This document shows positions 49,079-57,972 of a DNA stretch of 64,000 nucleotides, piece by piece. The stretch is from Lysobacter capsici (GTDB lineage Bacteria; Pseudomonadota; Gammaproteobacteria; Xanthomonadales; Xanthomonadaceae). Position numbers and translations under genes: made by a program. The stretch spans positions 3,162,001 to 3,226,000 of the forward strand of contig NZ_CP094357.1 in NCBI RefSeq assembly GCF_014779555.2, given 5' to 3'. The notes under the pieces were generated by a model. That model searched no databases. It was not told the DNA's origin and was given only the letters and a program-made list of their open reading frames with translations. The stretch's first letter is position 1. Each line of letters starts with the position of its first letter.

Positions 49079-50425
49079 TCATGCGCCGTCGATCAGGATC
49101 GAGCGGCCGCGGCCGATGCCGTAATAGGCCAGGTCCGCCGCTTCGACTTCGTCGGGATGGTACAGGTTGCGTCCGTCGAAGATCACGCCGTCGGCCAGAG
49201 CCTGGCGGACGCGGACGAAATCCGGGCTGCGGAACTGCTTCCACTCGGTCACCACCACCAGCGCGTCGGCGTCGGCCAGCGCGGCGCGGGCCGAGTCGCA
49301 CAGGACCAGGTCCTCGCGCTCGCCGAAGATGCGATGCGCTTCCTCGTTGGCTTCCGGATCGTAGGCGCGCACGCGCGCGCCGGCCTGCCACAGCTGGGCC
49401 AGCAAGGTGCGGCTGGACGCTTCGCGCATGTCGTCGGTATTGGGCTTGAACGCCAGCCCCCACACCGCGAAGGTCTTGCCCGCGATCGGCCCGCCGTAAT
49501 GGCGCTGGATCAGTTCGAACAAATGGCCCTTCTGGTTGTCGTTGACCGTTTCCACCGCGTCGAGCAGGTGCGCGTCGTAACCGTGCTGCTGCGCGGTGCG
49601 CGACAACGCCTGCACGTCCTTGGGGAAACAAGAGCCGCCGTAACCGGCGCCCGGGTAGATGAAGTGCCAGCCGATGCGCGGGTCCGAGCCGATGCCCTGG
49701 CGGACCATCTCGATATCGGCGCCGACTTTCTCGGCGATGTTGGCGATCTCGTTCATGAAACTGATCTTGGTCGCCAGCATGGCGTTGGCGGCGTACTTGG
49801 TCAGTTCGGCCGAGCGCAGGTCCATGACCACGATGCGCTCGTGATTGCGGTTGAACGGCGCGTACAGGCGCTTGAGCTTTTCCACCGCGAGCGGATTGGC
49901 CGCGCCGATCACGATGCGGTCCGGCCGCATGCAGTCGGCGACCGCATCGCCTTCCTTGAGGAATTCGGGGTTGGAGGCGACATCGAAAGCGACATCCACG
50001 CCGCGCGCCGCCAGTTCGCGGGCGATGGTCGCCTCGACCTGGTCGGCGGTACCGACCGGCACGGTCGACTTGTTCACGACGACGACCGGGCGTTCGATAT
50101 GCCGGCCGATGGTCGACGCCACCGACAGCACGTACTTGAGATCGGCGCTGCCGCTTTCGTCGGGCGGCGTGCCGACCGCGATGAAGATCAGATCGGCGTG
50201 GCCGATCGCGGCGGCCGCGTCGGTGGTGAAGTGCAGACGGCCGGCGGCGTGGTTCGCCTTGACCATCGGCTCCAGGCCGGGCTCGTAGATCGGAATCACG
50301 CCGCGCGTGAGGCCCTCGACCTTGGCCGCGTCGATATCGACGCAGACCACGTCGTGGCCGACATCGGCCAGGCAGGTCCCGGTGACCAGGCCGACATAAC
50401 CGGTGCCGAAGATGGTGACGCGCAT
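49079..50425 (-). CDS. ugd: UDP-glucose 6-dehydrogenase
   Basis: 448 residues. Nucleotide-binding [15 protein letters not shown] opens the protein; K210 ([10 protein letters not shown]), C266 ([10 protein letters not shown]) as the thioester nucleophile, and the C-terminal [14 protein letters not shown] are all in place. It oxidises UDP-glucose twice with NAD+ to UDP-glucuronate for polysaccharide or lipid A modification. First gene of an operon with slyX and DUF2058; this combination suggests chance co-location more than shared function. Confidence 0.96.
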   Translation of the reverse strand: MRVTIFGTGYVGLVTGTCLADVGHDVVCVDIDAAKVEGLTRGVIPIYEPGLEPMVKANHAAGRLHFTTDAAAAIGHADLIFIAVGTPPDESGSADLKYVLSVASTIGRHIERPVVVVNKSTVPVGTADQVEATIARELAARGVDVAFDVASNPEFLKEGDAVADCMRPDRIVIGAANPLAVEKLKRLYAPFNRNHERIVVMDLRSAELTKYAANAMLATKISFMNEIANIAEKVGADIEMVRQGIGSDPRIGWHFIYPGAGYGGSCFPKDVQALSRTAQQHGYDAHLLDAVETVNDNQKGHLFELIQRHYGGPIAGKTFAVWGLAFKPNTDDMREASSRTLLAQLWQAGARVRAYDPEANEEAHRIFGEREDLVLCDSARAALADADALVVVTEWKQFRSPDFVRVRQALADGVIFDGRNLYHPDEVEAADLAYYGIGRGRSILIDGA

Positions 50426-50478
50426 GCGTTGGTTCTCGTTCTAGGTGAAGCGAACAGCGGGAATCGACCGCGGAAATG

Positions 50479-50546
50479 AAACAGGGAACAGGGAATGGAA
50501 CGATCCCGCGCGCTGGCGCGTGAACCGTCCATTCCCCGTTCCCATC
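50479..50546. repeat. Inverted GGGAAC/GGGAATGGA repeat
   Basis: AACAGGGAACAGGGAATGGA at 50479-50498 faces TCCATTCCCCGTTCCCATC at 50528-50546, enclosing a smaller GCGCG..CGCGT hairpin. Related C-rich tracts occur at 1905-1937 and 36625-36711. It lies in the 152-bp gap between the ugd start and the FKBP gene stop. Confidence 0.65.
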
Positions 50547-50577
50547 GGTGCTGTCGGCTTAGGCCCGCTTCATTGCG

Positions 50578-51435
50578 TCAATGCTTGTGGCCGTCGCCCA
50601 TCGCGGCCGATTCCGCGCCGCCCGCAGCGCCCGGACCGCCGGCGTCGCCCTTGACGATGTCGAGCAGTTCCACGTCGAACACCAAGGTCGCGTTCGGGCC
50701 GATCGGGCCGCCCGGGGTACCCTGCTCGCCGTAGCCGAGCTTGCTCGGGATCCACAGCTTGAACTTGCTGCCGACCGGCATCAGCGCGATGCCTTCCTGC
50801 CAGCCCGGGACCACCGCGCCGAGCGGGAACACCGCCGGTTCGTTGCGATCGTAGGAGCTGTCGAAGGTCTTGCCGTCGAGCAAGGTGCCCTTGTAATGCA
50901 CGCGCACGGTGTCGCTGACCTTGGGCTTGGCGCCCTTGCCTTCGGTGAGGATCTGGTACTGCAGGCCCGAGGCGGTGGTCACCACGCCCGGCTTCTTGCC
51001 GTTGGCGGCGAGGAACTTCTCACCGTCGGCCAGGTTGGTCTTGGCCAGCGCGACCATCTTTTCCATCTGCTTGGTGCGGACCTTTTCCTGCAGGCGCTGA
51101 CGGATCTGCTGGGCTTCCTCGTCGGTCAACAGGGCCTTGTCGCCCTTGATGTTGGCCTGCATGGCCTTCTGCAGCACGGCCAGGTCCAGATCGTCCTTGA
51201 GCAGTTCCAGCGAACGGCCCATGTCCATGCCGATCAGGTAGCTGTCTTGTTCCTTCTCGGTCTTCATGCCGCCGAGCACCTTGACCTCGCTCTTGCCGTC
51301 GGCGGACTTCTCGCCGGGCTTGGCCTCGGCCGCCTTGTCGCCGGCCGGCTTGCCGGCCTTGTCGCAACCCGACGCGAACAGCGCCATCGAGGCGACCGCG
51401 AACGCGAGGGCGGTGTTACGCATGAAAGGCTTCAT
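50578..51435 (-). CDS. FKBP-type peptidyl-prolyl isomerase lipoprotein (FkpA/Mip-like)
   Basis: 285 residues from the ATG at 51435 (AGGAG upstream). A lipobox LFASGC makes C24 the acylated residue, so it is an envelope lipoprotein. After a Lys/Ala/Glu linker comes an N-terminal helical dimerisation domain (SYLIGMDMGRSLELLKDDLDL), a long helix, and the FKBP domain (VRVHYKGTLLDGKTFDSSYDR, FPLGAVVPGWQEG, KLWIPSKLGYGEQG, LVFDVELLDIV). It catalyses proline isomerisation and holds folding proteins in the periplasm. It follows a second FKBP gene by 139 bp. Confidence 0.93.
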   Translation of the reverse strand: MKPFMRNTALAFAVASMALFASGCDKAGKPAGDKAAEAKPGEKSADGKSEVKVLGGMKTEKEQDSYLIGMDMGRSLELLKDDLDLAVLQKAMQANIKGDKALLTDEEAQQIRQRLQEKVRTKQMEKMVALAKTNLADGEKFLAANGKKPGVVTTASGLQYQILTEGKGAKPKVSDTVRVHYKGTLLDGKTFDSSYDRNEPAVFPLGAVVPGWQEGIALMPVGSKFKLWIPSKLGYGEQGTPGGPIGPNATLVFDVELLDIVKGDAGGPGAAGGAESAAMGDGHKH

Positions 51436-51574
51436 CAAACTGCACTCCTGAAAGACTGAATATCCGGAAGGTGGGAAACCGCGCCGGCTGCACACGTTGC
51501 CGGCCGGCAACTGAACGCTACGCGTCTGCGCGCGTCCGCCGCCGCTCCCGGCCGCGACCCGCGCAGCGGGAGGA

Positions 51575-52519
51575 TTACAGGATGTCGAGCAACTCGACCT
51601 CGAAGGTCAACGTCGCGTTCGGACCGATGCTCGGCGGCGCGCCGTTCGCGCCGTAGGCCAGTTCGGCCGGAATCCAGAACTTGAACTTGCTGCCGACCGG
51701 CATCATCGCCAGGCCTTCCTGCCAGCCCTGGATCACGCCGTTGACCGGGAATTCGGCCGGCTGGCCGCGATCGTAGGAGCTGTCGAAAGTCTTGCCGTCG
51801 AGCAAGGTGCCCTTGTAGTTCACGCTGACCTTGTCGGTCGGCTTGGGACGCTCGCCCGAGCCCTGGCGCAGGATCATGTATTGCAGGCCCGAGCCGGTCA
51901 CGAACACGCCCTTGACCTTCTTGTTCTCGGCCAGGAACGCCGCGCCGTCCTTGAGGTTCTTCTCGCCGGCCGCGGCCGCTTCGGCCTTGGCCTTGGACTG
52001 CATGCGCTCGCTGAAATTGGTCAGCAGGGTGCGCGCCTCGCCCTCGGCCAGCAGCGGCTTGCCGCCGCCCAGCGAGGTGCGCACGGCCTGCACCAGCACC
52101 GGCACTTCGATTTCGGTTTTGATCTGCTGCAGCGCCGGGCCGACCATGAAGGTGCCGATCAGCAGGCCAACCTTGCCCTTGTCGACCGCCGGCGGCTGCG
52201 AGCCCGGCGCGGCGCCCGCGGCCGGCTTGCCGTCGCGCGCGGCGATGCGCGCGCGCAGGGCGGTGTCGACGGTGCGCGCTTCGTCCTGGGTGATCAGCGG
52301 CTTGCCGCCGTCGAAGACGTTCTTGACCGCGCGTTCGAACGCGGCGGTGTCCAGGTCCGGGCCGACCGGCTTGAGCGAGGACGCCACGTCCAGGCCGATG
52401 GCATAGCTGATTTTTTCACGGTCGTTGGCGAGCACGGACTTGTCCTGGGCAGAGGCGGCGCCGCTCACGAGCGCTGCAGTAGTGATCAACACGGCTGCGC
52501 CGCGCACGAAAGCCTTCAT
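51575..52519 (-). CDS. FKBP-type peptidyl-prolyl isomerase, exported, with duplicated N-domain
   Basis: 314 residues. Sec leader ends at SGAASA-QD. Two similar segments precede the FKBP domain: residues about 38-85 (YAIGLDVASSL... then DGGKPLITQDEAR) and about 118-165 (GLLIGTFMVGPAL... then GGGKPLLAEGEAR), that is, the dimerisation module in duplicate. The FKBP domain (VNYKGTLLDGKTFDSSYDR to TFEVELLDIL) ends the protein. A periplasmic folding factor, without a lipobox, unlike its downstream partner. The duplication is unusual for FkpA/Mip proteins, which normally have one such module. Confidence 0.92.
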   Translation of the reverse strand: MKAFVRGAAVLITTAALVSGAASAQDKSVLANDREKISYAIGLDVASSLKPVGPDLDTAAFERAVKNVFDGGKPLITQDEARTVDTALRARIAARDGKPAAGAAPGSQPPAVDKGKVGLLIGTFMVGPALQQIKTEIEVPVLVQAVRTSLGGGKPLLAEGEARTLLTNFSERMQSKAKAEAAAAGEKNLKDGAAFLAENKKVKGVFVTGSGLQYMILRQGSGERPKPTDKVSVNYKGTLLDGKTFDSSYDRGQPAEFPVNGVIQGWQEGLAMMPVGSKFKFWIPAELAYGANGAPPSIGPNATLTFEVELLDIL

Positions 52520-52778
52520 CGGGGTAGAGCTCCTTAAGTTGCAAATCTCTGAATGTTCCAGGGGCGAACCCGGAGCGATGGATCGATACGCCGCGACCGG
52601 GCGTCAGCCCGACATTGTCGCGGGCCGGCGCTATGCCGGCAATGTTCCAGTGTGACGGCGGACAAGCCGCTAAGTTCCTGGCGACGAAAGGCGCGGACGC
52701 GGCGAAAACCCGACCGCGTGCGCAGATTCGCGCGCCTGTGCGCGCCTGCGATGGCGCGCGAGTGGCGATCCGCGCCGC

Positions 52779-53420
52779 TCAGGGCGACTTCTTCGCCGCC
52801 GCCGAGGTCGACGCCGAAGCCGCCCCGCCCTTCGCGCGCGGCGCGCCGAGCGCGCGCTCGATCGCCGCGACGATGCTGGGATCGTCCGGGGTGACCTTGC
52901 TGCCGTAACTCGCGATCAACTTGCCGTCGCGGCCGATCAGGTACTTGTGGAAATTCCACTTGGGCGCCTCGCCGGCGGCCTTGGCCAGGTCCTTGTACAG
53001 CGGCGTGGCTTGATCGCCGATCACGTGCACCTTCTCGAACATCGGGAACTTGACCCCGTAGGTCAGGGTGCAGAACTCCTGGATCTGTTTTTCGTCCTCG
53101 AACTCCTGGGCGCGGAAATCGCCCGACGGGAAGCCGAGCACGGCGAAACCCTTCGCCTTGTACTTGGACTGCAGGCCTTCCAGGGCCTCGAACTGCGGGG
53201 TGAAACCGCATTTGCTGGCGGTGTTGACCACCAGCACCACGTCGCCGCCATAGGCCTTGGCCAGATCGACCGGCACCTTGCCGGCCAGCGGACGGAAGCT
53301 GCGATCGAGCAAGCCGCCGCCGGCCGCGGCGGCGCTGCCGGCGGCCAGAACCAGGCACACCAGGACGGAAAGGCCGGCGATACGGGCCGGGCGCGGACGG
53401 GAAAGCGACGGGAGGGTCAT
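52779..53420 (-). CDS. Glutathione peroxidase family protein, exported
   Basis: 213 residues from the ATG at 53420. A hydrophobic leader (LSVLVCLVLAAGSAAAA) suggests export. The peroxidatic cysteine is C71 in NTASKCGFTPQ, and WNFHKYLIGRDG keeps the conserved Trp/Asn. The second motif reads GFPSGDF where classical enzymes have GFPCNQF, so the catalytic Gln is Asp and the extra Cys is missing; similar changes occur in other bacterial members. The C-terminal tail is Ala/Lys/Ser-rich. It probably reduces peroxides with thioredoxin in the periplasm, but reductant and activity are uncertain. Confidence 0.88.
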   Translation of the reverse strand: MTLPSLSRPRPARIAGLSVLVCLVLAAGSAAAAGGGLLDRSFRPLAGKVPVDLAKAYGGDVVLVVNTASKCGFTPQFEALEGLQSKYKAKGFAVLGFPSGDFRAQEFEDEKQIQEFCTLTYGVKFPMFEKVHVIGDQATPLYKDLAKAAGEAPKWNFHKYLIGRDGKLIASYGSKVTPDDPSIVAAIERALGAPRAKGGAASASTSAAAKKSP

Positions 53421-53488
53421 CGGGGCGGGCTCGCAGGGGCGATGGGGACGGCGGGCGCCAAGTATGACTTCAGTTGGGTCAAGAGCGA

Positions 53489-53529
53489 TTGACTCAACGT
53501 GCTTTGGTGTTATAGTTGCATACAACACC
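53489..53529 (+). promoter_or_regulatory. Sigma-70 promoter overlapped by YtrA-type operator
   Basis: TTGACT (53489-53494) and TATAGT (53511-53516) are spaced 16 bp, a near-consensus promoter rare in this GC-rich window. Across the -10 box lies the inverted repeat GGTGTT..TA-N8-TA..AACACC (53506-53529). Position and form fit an operator for the GntR/YtrA protein encoded 500 bp downstream. Confidence 0.8.
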
Positions 53530-53556
53530 GGCCCACTAACGAGCAGGACGTTCAAG

Positions 53557-54051
53557 ATGAACCGCAAGCTCCACAACTCGATTTCCGCCCTGATGGCCGC
53601 CGGCGGCGCCCTGGTGCTGGGCCTGGTGGTGATGATGCCGGTGCCCAATCCGGCGCTGGGCTCCCCGGCCGGCATGGCCGCGCTCGCCGCCGACGCCCCG
53701 GCCACCCGCCCGCTGGAACTCGACCTGGGCGTGGTCAAGGCCCAGATCGGCTTCGACCGCGCCTTCGTTGAACGCGCCAAGGCGCGCTCCAGCGATGTCG
53801 TCCAGGTCGCCCGCCGGATCGAGGCGCGCGCCCAGCAACTCGAAAGCAACACCAGCGCGGCCGGGATCGCCGCCTTCGCCGGCGGTCTGGCCAGCGAAGT
53901 CGCCGACCTGAGCGCGGTGGCCAACACCCTCGAATCCACCCCTGCCGCGGAGTCGGCAAGCAACGAAACCAAGCGCAAGGCCGGGACCGCCGCGCGTCGC
54001 AACCGACGGAATCTCGTGATGCCTTATTTCTCCTTCTTGTCGCGGGGCTGA
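53557..54051 (+). CDS. Conserved hypothetical envelope protein, first gene of YtrA operon
   Basis: 164 residues. A single N-terminal hydrophobic segment (about 10-30, ALMAAGGALVLGLVVMM) acts as signal or anchor; the rest is helical with [26 protein letters not shown] and ends in a basic tract. No domain is recognised. The gene follows the promoter/operator by 27 bp, and the GntR gene starts 4 bp after its stop, so it is the lead gene of the operon. It may be an accessory of the ABC exporter (inference). Confidence 0.7.
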   Translation: MNRKLHNSISALMAAGGALVLGLVVMMPVPNPALGSPAGMAALAADAPATRPLELDLGVVKAQIGFDRAFVERAKARSSDVVQVARRIEARAQQLESNTSAAGIAAFAGGLASEVADLSAVANTLESTPAAESASNETKRKAGTAARRNRRNLVMPYFSFLSRG

Positions 54052-54055
54052 ACCC

Positions 54056-54439
54056 ATGACCGCAATCCAATGGAGCGACGGCGCTCCGATCTATCGCCAG
54101 CTCAAGGAACGCGTCGTCGCGATGATGCTCGACGGCGTGCTCAAGCCCGGCGATGCCCTGCCCTCCGTGCGGCAGGTCGCCGCGGAATATCAACTCAATC
54201 CCATCACTGTCTCGCGCGCCTACCAGGAGTTGGCCGACGAGGCGTTGGTCGAAAAACGCCGAGGACTGGGCATGTACGTGACCGAAGAAGCTTCCAGGAA
54301 ATTGCTCATGAACGAGCGCGAACGCTTCCTGCACGAGGAATGGCCGCTGGTCCTGGAACGCATCGCGCGATTGGGCCTGCGCACCGAGGAACTGCTCGGC
54401 GGCGTCAGCAACGGCAACGACAAGGCGGACGCACCATGA
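54056..54439 (+). CDS. GntR family regulator, YtrA subfamily
   Basis: 127 residues, the short YtrA type. The winged helix reads PIYRQLKERVVAMMLDGVLKPGDALPSVRQVAAEYQLNPITVSRAYQELADEALVEKRRGLGMYV, followed by only a short dimerising tail, the mark of YtrA. Such proteins autoregulate operons encoding ABC transporters and are often induced by cell-envelope antibiotics. The TGA overlaps the next ATG, coupling it to the ATPase. Its operator is probably at 53506-53529. Confidence 0.93.
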   Translation: MTAIQWSDGAPIYRQLKERVVAMMLDGVLKPGDALPSVRQVAAEYQLNPITVSRAYQELADEALVEKRRGLGMYVTEEASRKLLMNERERFLHEEWPLVLERIARLGLRTEELLGGVSNGNDKADAP

Positions 54440-55320
54440 CCAATGCCATCCACATCGATCCGGGCCACATCATCACCGCGCGCGGCCTGCGCAAGGTGTA
54501 TCGCAACAAGCTCGCGCTCGACGACACCAGCTTCGACATCCCGGCCGGCCGCATCGTCGGCCTGATCGGCCCCAACGGCGCCGGCAAGACCACCGCGCTC
54601 AAGGCGGTGCTGGGACTGATCGCGTTCGACGGCGAACTGTCGGTGCTCGGCCGCGACCCGCGCACCCAGCGCGACGAACTGATGCGCGACGTGTGCTTCA
54701 TCGCCGACGTGGCGGTGCTGCCGCGCTGGCTGCGGGTGCGCGAGGCGATCGACTTCGTCGCCGGCGTGCATCCGCGCTTCGACCGCGCCAAGTGCGAGCG
54801 CTTCCTGCACGGCACCCAGCTCAAGCCGGACCTGCGCGTTCGCGAAATGTCCAAGGGCATGATCGTGCAACTGCATCTGGCGCTGGTGATGGCGATCGAC
54901 GCGCGCCTGCTGGTGCTCGACGAACCGACCCTGGGCCTGGACATCCTGTATCGCAAGCAGTTCTACCAGCGCCTGCTGGAGGATTACTTCGACGAGAACA
55001 AGACCATCATCATCACCACCCACCAGGTCGAGGAGATCGAACACATCCTCACCGACGTGATGTTCATCCGCGACGGCAAGATCGTGCTCGACTGCCCGAT
55101 GGAACAGCTCAGCGACCGCTTCGTCGAAGTATTGGTCGACCGCGACAAGGCCGACCACGCCAAGATCCTCGGCCCGCTCGACGAACGCGCCCTGCCCTTC
55201 GGCAAGACCGTGATGCTGTTCGACGGCGTGCCGGCCGCGCAACTCAGCGGACTGGGCGAAACCCGCACGCCGGGCCTGGCCGACCTGTTCGTCGCCACCA
55301 TGAAGGGGACCTACGCATGA
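54436..55320 (+). CDS. ABC transporter ATP-binding protein
   Basis: 294 residues. Walker A GPNGAGKTT at 45-53, Walker B LLVLDEPT at 158-165 and the H-loop in ITTHQVEE. The signature motif is MSKGM (138-142) in place of LSGGQ, a variant common in exporters controlled by YtrA. It overlaps the GntR stop and the permease start by four bases each. It energises the membrane protein encoded next, probably for export of an antibiotic or lipid; substrate unknown. Confidence 0.93.
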   Translation: MTNAIHIDPGHIITARGLRKVYRNKLALDDTSFDIPAGRIVGLIGPNGAGKTTALKAVLGLIAFDGELSVLGRDPRTQRDELMRDVCFIADVAVLPRWLRVREAIDFVAGVHPRFDRAKCERFLHGTQLKPDLRVREMSKGMIVQLHLALVMAIDARLLVLDEPTLGLDILYRKQFYQRLLEDYFDENKTIIITTHQVEEIEHILTDVMFIRDGKIVLDCPMEQLSDRFVEVLVDRDKADHAKILGPLDERALPFGKTVMLFDGVPAAQLSGLGETRTPGLADLFVATMKGTYA

Positions 55321-56363
55321 ATGCCACCCACGACGACCTCCAGGCCCCTCCCGCCGCCCGTCCGATGACCACGATCACGCCGCTGCAGACCTTCAAGATG
55401 CTGCTCAAGCGCGAATACTGGGAGCATCGCGGCGGCTTCGTATGGGGCCCGCTGATTGCCGGCGCGATCGCGATCGTGCTGGCGGTCATCACCGCGATCG
55501 GCCTGTCCGCGGCGTTCCACTACTACATCGGCAAGGGCGACGCGCACGGCGTCAACCTGGACTTCTCCAGCAAGGCCGAATCGGCCGGCCAGATCGGCGA
55601 TCTCGCCCTGAGCGGCGGCCTGGCCATGGTGTTCATGGTGTTCGTGTTCGTGGTGTTCTTCTACGCCCTGGGCTCGATCTACGACGAACGCAAGGACCGC
55701 AGCATCCTGTTCTGGAAATCGCTGCCGGTCTCCGACACCCAGGCGGTGCTGTCCAAGCTGTTGTGGGCGCTGGTGCTGGCGCCGGTGCTGGCCGCGGCTA
55801 TCGGTCTGCTGGTCGGACTGGTGCTGTGGGTCCTGGCCTGGTTGACCGCCGTGCTCAACGGCGTCGACGGCGCCTCGGCGATCTTCGTGCAGGCGCATCC
55901 GCTGCGTGTGGTCGCGCAGGTGCTGCTGTCGCTGCCGGTGTACGCCCTGTGGGCCCTGCCGACCGTCGGTTGGTTGATGTTGTGCTCGGCCTGGGCGCGC
56001 AGCGTGCCGTTCATCTGGGCGGTGGTGATTCCGCTGCTGGCCTGCGTGTTCATCGGCCTGGTCAACGTGTTCCTGGCGATCGTCACGCCCGACACCGGTT
56101 TCCCGGCGCTGCGTCTGGCCTACATCATCGGTTACCGCGGCTTGTTGAGCGTGGTCCCCGGCAGCTGGATGCTCAGTCCGCAGATCGCCAGCGACGCCCA
56201 GCGCGCCGCCGTCGACGGGCCGCAGGCATTGACCCAGTCGTCGATCGACTTCACCACCAACCTGCACGCCCTGACCACCATCGACCTGTGGGTCGGCGCG
56301 GTGATCGGCGCGGCGATGGTCTACGGCGCGATCCGTCTGCGCCGCTGGCGCGACGAAGGCTGA
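55317..56363 (+). CDS. ABC transporter permease
   Basis: 348 residues with about six transmembrane helices; a large periplasmic loop (about 70-100) after the first, then FVFVVFFYALGSIYDERKDRSILFWKSLPVSD, the coupling segment common in ABC-2 type permeases that pair with an EcrB/YtrB-like ATPase. The ATG overlaps the ATPase TGA. It forms the membrane half of the exporter. Followed by the GSGD-repeat protein after 121 bp. Confidence 0.9.
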   Translation: MNATHDDLQAPPAARPMTTITPLQTFKMLLKREYWEHRGGFVWGPLIAGAIAIVLAVITAIGLSAAFHYYIGKGDAHGVNLDFSSKAESAGQIGDLALSGGLAMVFMVFVFVVFFYALGSIYDERKDRSILFWKSLPVSDTQAVLSKLLWALVLAPVLAAAIGLLVGLVLWVLAWLTAVLNGVDGASAIFVQAHPLRVVAQVLLSLPVYALWALPTVGWLMLCSAWARSVPFIWAVVIPLLACVFIGLVNVFLAIVTPDTGFPALRLAYIIGYRGLLSVVPGSWMLSPQIASDAQRAAVDGPQALTQSSIDFTTNLHALTTIDLWVGAVIGAAMVYGAIRLRRWRDEG

Positions 56364-56484
56364 TCGAGCGTCCGCCACCCGCCGCTCTCGCATGAGCGGT
56401 GGGTGGCCGGCTCTAACATCATCGATTGCAACCATCGCCGCTTCGCCCGCATCAAGACCTCGACCCTTTCATTCGGAGCACACG

Positions 56485-57261
56485 ATGCGACACACCCTTC
56501 TTCTGCCGGCCGCCCTCGTGCTCGCCACGGCGAGCCTGCTGCCGCTCGCCGCCCAGGCCGGCGAACGCTGCGAACATTCGCAGCCGCGCAATCTGCAACT
56601 GGATCTGGCCGGGGTCAAAGCGGTGGTGTTCGAGATCGGCTCCGACGACCTGATCGTCACCGGCGCGCCAGGCGCCCGCGCCGCGGTCACCGGCCGGGCC
56701 TGCGCCTCGGACGCTGACGACCTGGCCGGCATGACCCTGGTGCAGACACGGGTCGGCGACAAGCTGGTGGTCCGCGCCGAGCATCGCTACAGCATCAACT
56801 TCGGATTCAACGGTTACCGCTACATGAAGCTGCAGGCCAGCCTGCCCGACAGCATGCGGGTCCAGCTCAAGCTCGGTTCCGGCGACGCCAGGATCGACAA
56901 CGTGGCCGGGCTGAGCATCGACCTGGGCTCGGGCGATGTCGAAGCGCGCAACGTGCGCGGCGTGACCACCGCCGACATCGGTTCGGGCGATGTCGATCTC
57001 GAACGCATCGGCTCGCTGCAGGTGATCTCGGTCGGCTCGGGCGATCTCAAGGCCAAGCATATCGGCGGCGGCGCCAAGCTCGGCTCGATCGGTTCGGGCG
57101 ACGTCGAACTGAGCCAGGTCGGCGGCACGGTCGAACTCGATCGCCTGGGCTCGGGCGATCTGGTCGTCGACGATGTGCGCGGCGATCTGACCGTGCGCAA
57201 GGTCGGCAGCGGCTCGGTCGCCCACCACGGCGTCAGCGGCCGCGTCGACGTAGACAAGTGA
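56485..57261 (+). CDS. Exported GSGD-repeat (DUF2807/DUF4097-like) protein
   Basis: 258 residues with a Sec leader (ending near AAQA) and GGAG upstream of the ATG. The second half has six GSGD motifs plus one GSGS, spaced 17-19 residues, each within a strand-turn-strand rung, which predicts a beta-helix of the putative adhesin type (DUF2807/DUF4097-like). The protein is likely periplasmic or surface-attached and may sense or buffer the envelope state connected with the ABC exporter encoded just upstream; that link is inference. Confidence 0.85.
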   Translation: MRHTLLLPAALVLATASLLPLAAQAGERCEHSQPRNLQLDLAGVKAVVFEIGSDDLIVTGAPGARAAVTGRACASDADDLAGMTLVQTRVGDKLVVRAEHRYSINFGFNGYRYMKLQASLPDSMRVQLKLGSGDARIDNVAGLSIDLGSGDVEARNVRGVTTADIGSGDVDLERIGSLQVISVGSGDLKAKHIGGGAKLGSIGSGDVELSQVGGTVELDRLGSGDLVVDDVRGDLTVRKVGSGSVAHHGVSGRVDVDK

Positions 57262-57337
57262 ATACGTAACCCGTTATTTTGCGCGCGGTGTCGTGCCGCG
57301 CGCTTTCTTCCTCCGCACCATCTCTCGGAATCCCGCC

Positions 57338-57889
57338 ATGAAGGCCATGAACGCTTCGCTGTCGCTGCTGTTGCCGGGCCTGCTCGCCGTGGCGCTCGCC
57401 GCCGGTTGTTCGCCGGCGCCGACCGCGCCGGCCGACGTGCACGGCTCGCCGCTGGGCTTCCTCAAGATCGACGACCAGCACGTGCAACTGCGCAACGGCA
57501 ACGCGGTGGCGCGGATCGCCGCCGACGGCGCGCTCAGCATCGACGGCCGCGCGGTCGCCCTGACCGCCCCGCAGCAGGCGCTGAGCAAGAGCTACTACAC
57601 CCACGCCACGGCGATCGGACTGGAAGGCGCGGCGATGGGCAAGGCCGGCGCGCAGTTGGCCGGCAAGGCCGTCAGCGGCGCGATCGAAGCCGCGTTCAAG
57701 GGCGGCGATCCCGATCAGGTCGGCAAGGACGTCGACGCGCAGACCGCGGAGCTGGAGAAGAAAGCCCAGGCCATGTGCATGCACGTCGCCGAGTTGCACA
57801 CCACGCAACAGGCCCTCGCCGCCAGCCTGCCCGCGTTCAAGCCGTTCGCGCGTCTGGACGCGACCACGTCGCTGGATTGTCAGAAGTAA
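57338..57889 (+). CDS. Lipoprotein, DUF2884/YggN-like
   Basis: 183 residues from the ATG at 57338. Lipobox LAAGC makes C24 the acylation site. The mature part has a short beta region (GFLKIDDQHVQLRNGNAVARI) and a long helical part, as in YggN-type proteins; assignment to that family is tentative. It follows the GSGD protein by 76 bp and may belong to the same transcript. Confidence 0.7.
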   Translation: MKAMNASLSLLLPGLLAVALAAGCSPAPTAPADVHGSPLGFLKIDDQHVQLRNGNAVARIAADGALSIDGRAVALTAPQQALSKSYYTHATAIGLEGAAMGKAGAQLAGKAVSGAIEAAFKGGDPDQVGKDVDAQTAELEKKAQAMCMHVAELHTTQQALAASLPAFKPFARLDATTSLDCQK

Positions 57890-57972
57890 TACCCGAACCC
57901 GCGCGCCTTGCGGCGATCGCGGCCGACCCGAATACTGCACGCCATTCGGGTCTGGACAAGGATCGATCGGCG

